Both the position numbers and the translations under genes were made by a program. The notes under the pieces were generated by a model, which was not told the DNA's origin, did no database searches, and saw only the letters and a list, made by a program, of their open reading frames with translations. DNA of 64,000 nt. Source: Heloderma charlesbogerti (taxonomy: Eukaryota; Chordata; Lepidosauria; Squamata; Helodermatidae). Below, in pieces: positions 31,769 through 43,635 of this stretch (the first letter of the stretch is position 1; every line of letters begins with the position of its first letter). The stretch lies in assembly GCA_026122225.1 (NCBI GenBank), contig JANEZZ010000739.1, positions 682,001 to 746,000 on the forward strand. Direction: 5' to 3'.

Positions 31769-34450
31769 CTTAAACAGCATTGAGGCACTGAATATTGTGC
31801 ATAAGGTATTCTAGCAGCACCACCACCCATGTGGATCTGGGGAAAACAGAGACACAGCTCCCAAGATTTCAGTTGTTAGCAGCCAAGATGAAAGAGTTTC
31901 ATTCTAATTTATGAAATTTATTACCCACTTTTGATTATAAAATATTCCCAAAGCAGGGCACAACCAAGAAAAAAAAATATAATCATGCAACATCAACCAG
32001 AACCTCCCAATCCTGCCATTCCTCCCCTGAGCGGGATGATCTAGACGCAGGCAACTGATGCATGATGGTCAGCTGCCTCCCTGTCAGTAAGTGTGAGGAA
32101 GGAATGTTCAGAAAAGCTCCCCCCCAAATGGGGCCCAATCCACACTAGTGTTTTAGCACAGCGTGTCAACATCTGGTTTGCATGCAGGGCATACAACATT
32201 CTCCCTATCCAATTGCCTGGGAGTTCGTTCTCCCTCAATATTCCACATTTCCCCAAACTGCTTTTACAACTGTTCTGCGGCTGTAGTTTCCATGTGGCAC
32301 TAAGGGGTTCATCACATGCAGCTTTTACCCTGCTATTGAGATGGCTCTCTCTCGGAAGTTTGCGGGCTCTTTACATGACACCATTAACCTCCAAGTTGCC
32401 TCCCACAATTTCCCCCAGCCTATCCTGTGTTTTCCCCAAATGAGAAAAATGTATTTTTTCCAGCCCATGGAACAGGAGTGCCATGACCCCCCCCCATGAA
32501 ATTCTCCAATTTCAGAAGAAACCACTCTGCCTGCCTGCTGTGGGCATTTGTTTTCAGTTGTTGGGGGCATGGTCAGGATGACGAAGGCATTGAGGATGGG
32601 CTGCGGGGCGTGTTGTACTCAGGAAATCCTGAGGGGTTGCAGGAAAGAAGACTGAGCAGATTTGACAGGCGCAAGGGCAAGAATCACCTTCCAGTTGTGA
32701 ATCCTGCCTCTGCATTTCTCAATTGGAGGGAGAACAGGGTAAAATGCCTCCCTGCAATGAAGACACATCTGATCCCCTACCCCACCAAGCTCAGAAGCAA
32801 CGTCCTCTGTTGTTTCAGAGCATCCTATTAAGTTCAATGGGGCTTACTTCCAAGTAAGTGTGCTGAGGGTTGCAGACTTACAGGGTGATCTTATGTCTAC
32901 TCAGAAGTAAGTCCCATTGAGTTCAACGCGGCTTACTCCCACATAAAGTGTGCCCAGGGCTGCAGACTTACAGCACCATCTTACATTTTATGTGTACACA
33001 GAAGTAAGTCAGAGTTTTCCTGGGGGCTGTGAGAAAACAGTACAACAGCAGTTAAGCTACAAAAACAAGACACACACCCCTCCTTTGCACACGTGCCAGG
33101 GAGGGAGGAAGGCACTCCCTCAGTTCAAACCGTGTGGCTACCTTGTAAAGAAGCCCTTCCTAATCCTGCAAAGAAATGGAAAGCAGGAAGCTCCGGAAAG
33201 GATGTGGGCTTTTGCTTAATGTAGAGACACCCTAAGTCATGTGTGTCACAATCATATGGTATTATAACTCTTAGCAGTGAATTTAAAAGGGCAGAAAGCA
33301 ACATTTTCTCTCCCCACCTTCCCCCCAGATTTCTCCTCCTTTCATTCCTTGCTTTCTCTTTGCATGGATTTTGCAGGCAAGGAATCAATGCTCTTTTTTT
33401 GAGGCTATTTTCCATTGCACACCTACAGAGATGAGCAGTTGTGAATAACAACATAAAATATATTTAACCCTGCATAGCTACGCGGGTGTGCGTGCAGTTC
33501 CCAAACTGCAACAGCAGCATAACTGCCCAGTTCTCCTGCATTTACAGTACTATGTGGCTAGTGGCCTGTGCTTGCGCTATAAACCAAACAATAATACAGA
33601 TATGACCTTTCCGACTCCTCCCACTTCTCCAATTCCAATATCCATTAACGGGTGGAATTTAATTGCATCGTAAACAGATGCTCCTCTTCTTTCATTAACA
33701 TTTTCCCACAGAGTAGTAATTATGTTTGGGGAAAAAATATTAGCAAAAAAGGGGCTCCAGAGTAGATCTTACCACAGGTTCCCCAACAAAAGTCTGCAGC
33801 CTGGCTACCTGCTCCCCCATCTATCTATGGTGACCTAGGACCATGGCTCTCAAAACCAGGTTTGGGCCTCCAAAATGGGAACAGCTGCAACTGATCAACA
33901 CAGGCTTTGGGAAGGCCTTCACAACTGCCTCCTTCAAGGCAATTAGGGCTATCCCTCTGCTCGAGGAGTCATTAAATCCTTCCTGGAGCCAGCCAGTCAT
34001 TCCTCCCAGCATCCACAACTACTGTTCATGCTAGTGGGCTCTGATGGGAGTTGTAGTCCAACAACATCTGGAAGACTGCAGGTCCCCACTCCCATATAGA
34101 AAAGGAACAGCCCACATTTGAATAATGGTGAGCCTAGAGTCCAAGTTGGGGTGGATGCAAAATGCTGAGCAACTAAATCCCTGTGGACTCCTGAGGGCTG
34201 CAAAGGATCTTCCTAAGACCCCAACAGACTCCTTATCACCTGGAAAAGCTCTGCCAAATGGCACTGAGCAGATAAAATGGCTCAGTTTTGGCCCTTCTGG
34301 TGACAAGGTTTTGTCACCCCTGAGTTAGATGATCAAGAGGAATATCCAGTTCTCCACATAATTAATTAGTACCCAGTTTTATTTGGGTAACAAATAAAAC
34401 AGGGGAATAAAACTGAAAGAGATGAGCGTTTGACAACGTCGGACATTCTG
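31769..34450. other. Copy B gap where exons 8-13 should be
   Basis: No sequence matching FTDGE, GIGEGAS, LLQELEE or the other copy A mid-exons was found on either strand. The interval holds the unclassified repeat (32302-33235), a foldback fragment (about 34030-34085) and otherwise unremarkable DNA. Confidence 0.65.
32302..33235. repeat. Unclassified ~0.9 kb repeat, copy 2
   Basis: It begins GGGGTTCATCACATGCAGC and ends TTAATGTAGAGACACCC. It is collinear with 21684-22490 with small insertions, for example about 32575-32690. Confidence 0.7.
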
Positions 34451-34939
34451 ATTCTCACGGTAGAAGGAGTCATGGCCAGATCCAAAGCCATAGATGTTGA
34501 AGTAACATCCCAGAGGGAGACTCTTCAGCAGGAGGATCAGGGTCTCCTGAGAGGGGGAGAGAAAGAGGCTGGAGTCGCCTTGGCCATCCCAACCCACCCT
34601 TTCAGGCCTGTTTCGGCACTATGGGGCTTGAGTTTCTCCCTAGGATCTCTGCACCCCCAGTGTTTCATAGTGCCCTTCTTGTACCAGTGTATTGTAGCAG
34701 CTGAAGTGTAGGACTTGAGTTCAAACCCTACTCCACCCATGAGTTCAAACTCTACTCACCCACTTTGTGACCTCGGTCCGGTCATTATCCCCAAGCCCAA
34801 TCTGCTTCACAGCGTTCTTGTGAGGATCAAATGGCTGAGCAGGAAGGAGCCACATACACATCTTGGAGGAAAGGCATGACAAAAATGTAATGGAAGCAAT
34901 AAAATTCTGTATCTATATATGCCTGCCCGAGGACTAAGA

Positions 34940-35335
34940 TCTGAGGGGCCCTCCCAAGCATCCCAACAGTGGTGGGACATACTTTCGTGAGACGTGGGAG
35001 AGGGACTTCTCTGCTGTGGCACCCCAGTTGTGGAATGCCCTCCCCTTGGAAGCCTGATTGGTTTCATTTCAGCGCCAAATTAAAACATGGCTCTTTACCA
35101 AAGCCTTTGAGGCTAAATTCATTCCCTAAAGTAACACACTGTTTTTACTGTTTTATTGTTTTAGTCTTTTATTTGGTATTAGCTTATTTAATGGTTTAAT
35201 ATGTTTTTAGCTGTTCAAATTATTTATTATTTTATACTGTTTAAATTGATTTTATCTGTACCCTGCTCTGAGATCTTAATGATATCTGGCAGGATACAAA
35301 TGTTTTAAATAAATAAAAATAATAAATAAATATCT
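34940..35335 (+). mobile_element. L2-like LINE 3' fragment
   Basis: It encodes RDFSAVAPQLWNALPLEA, then a stop, then an AT-rich tail ending in AAATAAATAAA. It lies in the intron between copy B exons 6 and 7. Confidence 0.65.
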
Positions 35336-37778
35336 CCCCTCCTGTATACCCAACCTATGTTTGTAGCAGCCTACAAACACCCTATGCAGTCTTTCATCCA
35401 CAGGGCACCTTGGCACCCTCAGTGCGTGATGGTGCATCAAGACTATGGTCAGTGTTGCTATCCATGCTGCCAGAGTGATCCAGCAGGAAGAGGAATTCCC
35501 CAGTGGCATTCTGGCCTGGCTTTGCGGCCTGGATGTTGGGGTACAGGGTGACCAGAAGGGCCGGGTCCCCCATCAGCAACTCTGTGGGTTGGCAGGAGGG
35601 AAGGAGACCCAATCGGCATTTTCACCTAAGGTGGTGCCCCTTCACCTCCCAGCAACCCTTGCATTTCAGCCCCCACCCGCCTCACTCCATCACCTCAGGC
35701 TTTGCTCACCTGAGGCAGCTCCAGGCTTCCCAGCCTCCAGGAGGGCGCTGGGCTTGTGAACGTCCTCGTAATAGATCAGCAGCTCCACATCTCAGTCAAA
35801 TTGGTGCCCTGCAGCCAAGGAGACCTTGGGGATAGCAAGGAGAAGCAAACAAAAACAAAACCCCTCACATACTGGACAGGGTTTCAGTCCCACAAAGGAA
35901 CCCCACTCAGATCTCCTTTTAGGTGCATTATGCAGATTATTAATTATTCTGTGTGTTATGAGATAACTTCAAGGTTCTGATAATAGATTGCTTAAATCAT
36001 GAAAGAACTCATGTGAGTCAAAGTGCTCAACAACCTGCTGATCTGCTGTTTGGGTGGATCTTAAACTAAATGGAAGATAATTTATTTCCATTGTGAATAG
36101 CAGGGTTGGAGAAGTGGGGCGGTAATGAGCCTCAATCCATGCCACACCCCCACCCCTGCAAACTGGGTATTTGTTAAAAAGAGCAGGATTGGCGAAGTGG
36201 GGAGGTTGTGATCAGGATCACAGCAGGGGCAAAGGGATAAGCTCCCCTCCACATGCCATGGCCCCAATCGGTCCCCCACACAAATGTGGTATGTAAAAAA
36301 AATACACCCACTTTCACAAGCTCCCACCAAGCCCAAATCTGAGTTCATCAGTAGCCCTATCTGGGCAGTGGTACGGTCCTCTGCTGTGTAGCGCAGGGGC
36401 TCAAGGCTGCATTTTGACTCCATGCGGCTAATGCCGTGGGGAGACTCCAGCTTAGCGCTGAGGATCAGTGTGTAGGGAAGCTTCCCTTTGATCACTCGTG
36501 GCGTGCTCTTGGTCACGGTGTCCCCTCCTGACCCTGTGGAGAGAGGTGCATGCAAACCTACAGCTAAAGAACACAGTGGGCAATCTCTCAGGGCCTGAGA
36601 AGCTCATCACCAGCATCTATACTGACACTACACTAGAAACGACTCTATTCTACATGATTCTCAGTTCTAGCATGACAGGGAGAAGGAATGGGGCTGTTCA
36701 AAGAAGAGGCACCTTGAGGGGGCTGGGGGCGGGTAACAATAACCCTAGACATATGCAGCAGGACAAAAGTTTAAGAGTGAGCAGTCTGGGCCTGGAGGTA
36801 GCAAATCACGTTTCTGAGAGGCTTTTATTGGGGCCTGAACCCTGGGTTTGGGAGGAGGGCGCTTACCCTGCGGCATGTAGCGGGGGTTCAGGACTGCGGG
36901 CAGGACAAAGCGGATGGCCCCGTCAGGCTCCGGAGCCAGTGCCTGAACATAGCGCAGCGTCAGCGTGGCCTCCCCATCGGGGGGGAGGTTACCCAGAGTG
37001 CATGTGAAAACGTCACTGGTGTCGTCTTCTCTTCCAAGCAGGAAAGCCTGGTGGACTTCACTCAGGGCATTCTAGTACTCCTGCTCTGCCTGTATTGGAT
37101 GGTGGACAGGAGGCCGCATCGGATGTGGAGAAATCAAGGGCACAGACAGGTGTGGTCCCAAGCGAAGGGACATCTGGGCCTTTTTAAGAACATGGGTTTT
37201 TACTAACTGGCTTGCATACATTTTGAAGTTGCTTGTGCAAGTTGATTCCCAACCGCTGGAATCAGTTGGGAATCACTGCAAGTTTCTAAGCACTGCAGTT
37301 TCTAAGATTTGGGGTATAGAGAGAATAAGGATGGGAAAAAATGGAAGATGCTGGTGCACACATGCCATTCAGTCAAATTAAGCATTTCCATGGCATGTGA
37401 AAAGTCGCACTAGATGTGACAAGGGAGATTGTGTTTGCAGGATCCCCTGTGCGGTTTTTTCTTCTTCTGGAAGAGATCAAAGCAGCTGTGGAAATCTGGA
37501 ATCTGAATGGGGCCAGAGTGCCTGGGCAATGTAGTGGAGTTTAACCCCCTTCCTGCTGCCCCTTCCCCAAGAAATCACATGCCCATGGGGGGAAGATATA
37601 CAACATGGCCTTTTTTTGACACGAGACCTTCATGTGGAGATACAGTCATGTCCAAGAAACCCTGTGGTGCCCTTCAAAAACTGGGCAATGGCCGAAATCC
37701 CCAAAGACTTTTATTCGTCTCAGGACTCCCACAGTACCTGCTTCTTCTCTTGGATCTGGGCCTCAATGCTTGTCCTGC

Positions 37779-38123
37779 TGTTGCACAAAATGCTAGTTTC
37801 GCCCCCTGGAGGCTAGTCCAATTTGCCCCAAAGAGGAGAGTCAACTTCAGGCTGGGTCCAACTCGATTTTATTGTTTGCAAACAGTTCGACAAAGGAGCT
37901 CACGCTCAAAAGCAGAGTCGACCCTGGGCGACCCCCGCGCTACAGTTTTATCACCTCAGCTTGCATTCCTTAGCCAGCGTGTCACTTTGATTGGTTGCTA
38001 GCAGTTTGCTTGGCAACCTTATCTTAGGGTTACTGTCTGCTCATTCCAGGCATGCGCAGCTCTTACAATACTACGTGCTGCTTAAGACACATACAATGGC
38101 TTTTAGGTTACATTTTTACTACA
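37779..38123 (-). repeat. 3' LTR of the retrovirus (minus polarity)
   Basis: 345 bp, matching 43291-43635 with one substitution. It directly abuts exon 2 sequence of copy B on its left side. Confidence 0.93.
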
Positions 38124-39060
38124 ATTCCCCCTTCAAAAGCCTTTTCTCAAATTTATACTCTCTTTGGTCCAGCGGTGGACTACGCACTTAAGGGCGCAAA
38201 CTATTATCGCTGTGGCATTGACTGTTTTCTCTAAACAGCAAGTGAGGCCTAGGATGCCTTTGTTTTAGCTACTAGAATGTTGACAACAAAAACACTTTTT
38301 TTTTGAACTTTTGGAACTCAGTTTTGTTCCGTTCATCAGGAACCCTTGAAACGAGAGCACCCTCTTTCTGTAGAGCTACTTGAGTCCTTTCAGGGGTTCA
38401 TTATTCCAACGGTGACCTTCAGGTGGGTCAGCTTCCGGTGTGACCCTCTCTGGTGCAGGTGATGCCTTTATTCAGTGTGATGAATCCACTTCTTTTCTTT
38501 GGCGACTTTCATAGCAATGGGAGTGGTAAGTAGGATCTGAAACAGACCCTTCTGCTTCTTGGTAGGTGGTTCATCTTTCTAGGACTGGATTAGCACCCAA
38601 TCGCTGGGATTGAGATTATGCACTGGAGCATCTAAAGGCCAGGATTGGTGCGGTGTCGCAAACCTGTGAAAACAAAACAGACTGCAAAGCAGTAACATAA
38701 CCTTGAATCTTAAAACTTTTACTTTTAAATTCACATTTAAGCTATCAGCCATAGGTAATATCCGAGGTGGGCACTTATGGAACGTTTAAAAGGTGTCAAT
38801 TTAATACTTCCCTTGGGGGCGCACCATACTCGAGTCAAGGTGATTGGCAAGGCCTGTGGCCTTTCAACTTAATCTTTAAACAAATTTTAATGAGCATTGT
38901 CTTTAAGGTGCGGTTCATCTTCTCAACTTGACTTGTAGATTGAGGTTTCTAAGGGGGGTGTAGCTTCTAGTTAGTTTGTTATGCCTGGGCCACTACTTGC
39001 GTCACTTGTCTAACAAAATGGGGCCCCTGATTTGATTCACTCTCTTTAGGTAACAAGAGC

Positions 39061-39470
39061 TTAGGGATTACTTTTTAACAGGATCTTGGCTACTGTCTGA
39101 GCGGTGCAGTCAATTGCTTTTATCATTACTAGCAGGTACCGATAGCCATGAGTCTGGGGCAACTCTGAAAAGTCAATTTGAAATCTCTGAAAAGGATAGT
39201 AAGCGCATGGGCGACTTCTCATTTGAGCTGGGGGCTCAAACATCTTTGAATCATTTTTGAGGCACAAAGGGCAGTCAGCCACTGTTCTCAGGTCTTGGTC
39301 TAACCTGAAGGAGGTGCTATCTGCCTCGGGCGCACTCAAAATCGGGGTGTTAAAGGGGGATGATCCCTTTATTAACTAACCATAATTTTTGAACTTCTCA
39401 ATGAGCGGCTTCAAGCCTGCACAGGTGGCTTTTTTCAGAGGATACTGCCTTATGCACACAGGGCTCTCCC
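39061..39470 (-). pseudogene. Retroviral RT stub fused to integrase by deletion
   Basis: About 23 residues of the RT N-terminus (from QYPLKKA) end at a stop, then NTPIL runs straight into integrase sequence at about 39320. This shows the zinc-binding CPLC and RFQIDFSELP, with the first catalytic Asp. The RT catalytic core and RNase H are absent. Integrase continues to about 38890 with stops; NQGPHF stands where the second catalytic Asp is usual. Confidence 0.78.
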
Positions 39471-39507
39471 TTTTTAAAGAAGATTTTAATTTGTGTTATG
39501 CATTTGG

Positions 39508-39984
39508 TCAGGCAGGGGTTCTGTCTGCCCACACACATGGATCAACATTCTCTAAAATCTCAGTCCCTTTGGCCTCTGACACAATCTTGATTGCTTGAAG
39601 GGCCATTCGATAATTTGAGCCCTGCATTGCTGGCAGCTGTACTACAATCTGATTATCACTGAAGAAGATTTTAGCTTGCAGTTTTGTTAACAAGTCCCGC
39701 CCCAAGAGGGCAACCAGGTATGCAGATGAAGCTACAAAGGCATGTTCCAGTATGTTATTTCCAGTCTTTGTGAGGAGGGGCTTACACATGGGCAATTTAG
39801 TTTGTTTTTTTTCCCTTTAATTTCTTTTATAGTTACATGCTTTCCACTTTCTCTTGCCGGGGGGCTTCACAGGGATCATAGAAAATGTGGCTCCAGTATC
39901 TACTAGGGCCTCACAGTCCTTGCCACCAACCCTTACTTTTACCTTGGGATTCTCCCGAGCGTTTGTTCGTAGGGTGGTGGCCCT
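39508..39984 (-). pseudogene. Retroviral protease and RT start, interrupted
   Basis: Downstream of the gag TGA, in the same frame, comes LVDTGATFS with the aspartic protease DTG triad (39889-39900). A TAA follows at 39817-39819, then LVALLGRDLLTKLQAKI, and the frame stops at 39508. It is not translatable as it stands. Confidence 0.82.
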
Positions 39985-40254
39985 TCAGCTAGACTCCCCC
40001 CCACTGGAGGACCCTGCCAGCATTTGGCAGCTTTCAGGGTGAGTCTCTTTTCTCTTTTCTTTCAGCTCTGGACAATCTTTCTTCCAATGTCTCTTCTTTC
40101 GGCAATATGCACATTTATTGAGCCCCGGTCGGCCCTTTCCTTTTCTGCCCCCCCCCCCGGTCGCTTCTGTGCTCTCAAGCCGTGGTTTATATCTCCGCCC
40201 ATGGTGGCTGCCAGCATTGCCTTTTCCTTTTTTCAGAAATGGCACTCTTTTCAT
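39985..40254 (-). pseudogene. Retroviral gag C-terminus (nucleocapsid)
   Basis: A basic segment followed by one zinc knuckle, CAYCRKKRHWKKDC (C-X2-C-X4-H-X4-C), which binds genomic RNA. The frame ends at TGA (39985-39987) and continues in the same frame into protease. The rest of gag to about 42800 is not an open frame and contains a CR1 insertion. Confidence 0.82.
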
Positions 40255-41207
40255 GTGCTCTCATGTGCACCATAGCTCTAAAAACTTCATGATCTGGGGT
40301 CTGATAAGGCTAAAGCAGGCGGTGATATTAAGGCTTGCTTCAATTTAAGAAAAGCCTTTTTTATTTTAATTGTCCACTTCTAGTGGGTAATATTTTTGTT
40401 AAAGCTTCATACGGGGGCTTCACCCCTTTTTATGGCTACTATAGCCTCCCTCTTATAACAGGCCCACTTATCTTTTGGCTTGCCTGTTCTGCAAATCATG
40501 TTTCAAATTCTCTGTGCCATGCACCAGTTTTAACTCTTTGTTTTCTCTGCAAGTTAGGCTGTTTGCCATTGCTTCGACAGAGACTCGCTTGCTTAGATCT
40601 TCAACGACACACATTTGGGATAAGCTTTCTTTCTTTTTTTAAGCCTTTTTGTCTGCTACTTTCTTCTGCTTTCTTTTATACCTTTTTCATATCATTAAAA
40701 TCTAACACCATGACTGGAAAACATTTGTTTTGTATAGTAGGGCATGGTGGAGCAGATCTAACCATTATACTGCTCCTCTGACTGCATGGTCAGGGCCCAT
40801 TAAAATCAAGGGAAGGGCGTTTTCATATGTGGAAAGAGTTCCAAGCCACCATTTTTGCATCGGCAACTTCACACTGCATGAGTTTTGGCAGAGTGTCAGG
40901 TTTGCCTCTGAGCAAATGGAACGTCAGAACAGTTCAGATTTTGAGAAAGAGCTGGAACACATGGGGCAGGAACTTTCTTAGGCTTCAGAAACACAGCTGG
41001 GCTTAGAAGTATCACGGGAGAGTGGGGGACTCTTTCTCTCTCACCTCTTAAGTTAAGAGAATTTGCTGCCCCCCTTTTTAAAGGGAAACTAACTTTCGTA
41101 GTTTCTCTTTGAACTTTTTGAAGGCTGTTTCCTTTGTAGTCTATGAATCTCTAGCAATTTGTATCTGTATGCTTCATTAGGGTAAATGAAATCAAAGCCT
41201 TGGAAAT

Positions 41208-41610
41208 CATAGAATCATAGAATAGTAGGGTTGGAAGGGGCTTACAAGGCCATCGAGTCCAACCCCTTGCCCAGTGCAGGAATCTAAATCAGAGCATCCC
41301 TGACAGATGGCTGTCCAGCCTCGTCTTGAATGCCTCCAGGGTGGGAGAGCCCACCACCTCCCCAGGTAATTGGTTCCATTGTCGTATTGCTCTAACAGTT
41401 AGGACGTTTCTCCTGATGTTCAGCTGGAATCCAGCTTCCTGTCACTTGAGCCCATTATTCCGTGTCCTGCACTCTGGGATGATTGAGAAGAGATCCTGGC
41501 CTTCCTCTCTGGGACAACCTTTTAAGTACTTGAAGAGTGCTATCAGATCTCCTCTCAGTCTTCTCTTCTCAAGGCTAAATATACCCAGTTCTTTCAGTCA
41601 AATGCAGCTT
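41208..41610 (-). mobile_element. CR1 3' fragment nested in the retrovirus
   Basis: On plus it begins ATCATAGAATCATAGAATAG, the reverse complement of the CR1 octamer end. It continues through the C-terminal CR1 ORF2 region, matching about 10200-10590 in reverse. Confidence 0.92.
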
Positions 41611-42817
41611 TTTATCTGAGTGTTGAAATCACAAATCAAACTGTACACTGAGCTGATCACAAACAAACACACAATCTACAACAACGGGAGTTTAAGGCTA
41701 TGACAAGCCTCACAGTACTTTTTATGGCAAGTCTTTAACTGTCTAAAGTTCCAGTCCATGTGCAGAGTGCCTCTAACAAAGAAGGCTTTGGGCCATAAAG
41801 AAGGGATGTTTTTAACAAAAGCTCTGTGTCTCTTCATCAGTTCGAATGGGAAGGTGTAACCTTACACCTCTTCTAGATTCCTCCACAGATAAGAACAGAG
41901 CAGTGCTGCTCAGCTTTCCAGCTGTGATGCTTTCTTGTTTTTTTTTTTTGCAAATCTCACTCTTTTGTCAGGTCCTCACAGACACCTTCCAGCCTCTCTG
42001 CTTGCTAAGGCTAAACCAGCCACGGCGAAGGGGGGTTAGGCAAGTCCCCCTTGGCTCTGCTCTGAGCAGGCTGACAGAGATAAGCTTACACAGACCCTGA
42101 TATTTTAAGAACTTGCTCTGTCTTTGTTTCTTGATTTTGCCACAGTCTTTAAGTCGTCAAACAAATCTCTTTCTTCAGAAGTTGCAACTTTTTAACTGCT
42201 TTTGCTTCTTCTAACAAACTTGGATACGGTGGCAGACAAACTGTCTCTGGAGGGCCCCCTCCCTCCCCCAACAACCTCTCCTCCCAACCTAACAGACCGA
42301 ATCAGACCGGGGGGAGCTCAGGGCACCTTGGGCAGGGTCTCCCAGTCTTCAAGCTCCTTCTGTGGGGCTTGAATCAGGGAGAACAGGGGCTTTGGGCTTC
42401 ACCTCGGAGCATACCATCATGACTTTACAATATTGAACTTTATATTCAACCTTTTCTCGCCTTCAGTGGATTTTGGTTGGCACTCATCCAAATGCTGATA
42501 ACCTCACCTTCCCTGAGGCAAATTTATCTCTTACTACTTGATTCAGACACCACCCGGGGTCTCTTGCCCCTGTGGTCCTTTGCCAGTAACACATTTACAC
42601 ATTTACACTTCTGTAACTAAGGGGGATTCTTTCTGCACCAATTCAACCAACCATCAATATAGGCGAATTGATCCCATTGCCCATTATTCACCACATTTTT
42701 ATATACAGCATTTACAAGATTTACACCAAAGGATCCTATGTCTGGCCAACTAATTCCAAATGCTGGCCATTCCAATTGACAGAGTGTAACCAGCTTGCCT
42801 TTCGACATCTTAGTACA

Positions 42818-43030
42818 TGGAGTCTGACAAACCTCAGACGCTTGACTTTGCTAAAGTTCTTTAGCATGCATCCCAAGGGAGTGGCAGAGCTTTCTAAACG
42901 GGAGCTACCCGCCCCCATTGTGCCTACCTCTATTTGAAACCATACACGGAGCCTGACAAACCTCCGACACTGACACGGAGTCTGACAAACCTCAGACGTT
43001 TACACAGAGTCTGACAAACCTCAGACGCTC
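42818..43030 (-). repeat. Hairpin repeats in the retroviral leader
   Basis: GTCTGACAAACCTCAGAC occurs perfectly at 42822-42839, 42980-42997 and 43009-43026, with a variant at 42951-42968. The last three are spaced exactly 29 bases. Each can form a 6-bp stem (GTCTGA/TCAGAC). The location is 260-470 bases downstream of the 5' LTR. Confidence 0.85.
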
Positions 43031-43290
43031 TGAAGGCAACTCAAACAGAAAGACAGAAGGGAAATCAAGTCCTTACTCTGCCCAACACCCTAGTGCCGTC
43101 TCTTCAGACCCATTCAGCCTGGTTGACTCAATCAATGGAGTCCACGCCTTTAACCTCCTGGGTGTCCCGACCCCCGTTCTCTGGTGCCGTGGCAGACCTC
43201 AAAGGCGGTCCGGCGCGCCCCACAGGCACCTTTGCCGGTTCTGTCGTTTGACCCCAGGGTGGTCCAAGGGACTCCTGATGCTCGCCAGTT

Positions 43291-43635
43291 TGTTGCACAA
43301 AATGCTAGTTTCGCCCCCTGGAGGCTAGTCCAATTTGCCCCAAAGAGGACAGTCAACTTCAGGCTGGGTCCAACTCGATTTTATTGTTTGCAAACAGTTC
43401 GACAAAGGAGCTCACGCTCAAAAGCAGAGTCGACCCTGGGCGACCCCCGCGCTACAGTTTTATCACCTCAGCTTGCATTCCTTAGCCAGCGTGTCACTTT
43501 GATTGGTTGCTAGCAGTTTGCTTGGCAACCTTATCTTAGGGTTACTGTCTGCTCATTCCAGGCATGCGCAGCTCTTACAATACTACGTGCTGCTTAAGAC
43601 ACATACAATGGCTTTTAGGTTACATTTTTACTACA
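43291..43635 (-). repeat. 5' LTR of the retrovirus (minus polarity)
   Basis: 345 bp with TG...CA ends on the minus strand (TGTAGTAAAA ... GTGCAACA). It differs from the other LTR at one base that I could find (GAC versus GAG near 43350). Confidence 0.93.

Larger units (their letters stand above)
37779..43635 (-). mobile_element. Endogenous retrovirus (gammaretrovirus-like, defective)
   Basis: Two 345-bp LTRs bound the element, with a 4-bp target duplication CTGC (37775-37778 and 43636-43639). Polarity is minus. A purine tract (AAGGGGGAAT) sits just before the 3' LTR at 38124-38140. The order is leader, gag remnant, protease, RT stub, integrase. Most of RT, RNase H and a recognisable env are missing, and many stops interrupt the frames. 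The 4-bp duplication, the gag-pol layout in one frame with a stop between and the LGRDLLTKL-type protease point to a gammaretrovirus-like lineage. It sits in exon 2 of copy B. Confidence 0.92.

Noticed and set aside
37779..43635. Retroviral env gene
   Set aside because: Between integrase remnants and the 3' LTR there are only short broken frames, with no signal peptide or transmembrane subunit that I could recognise.
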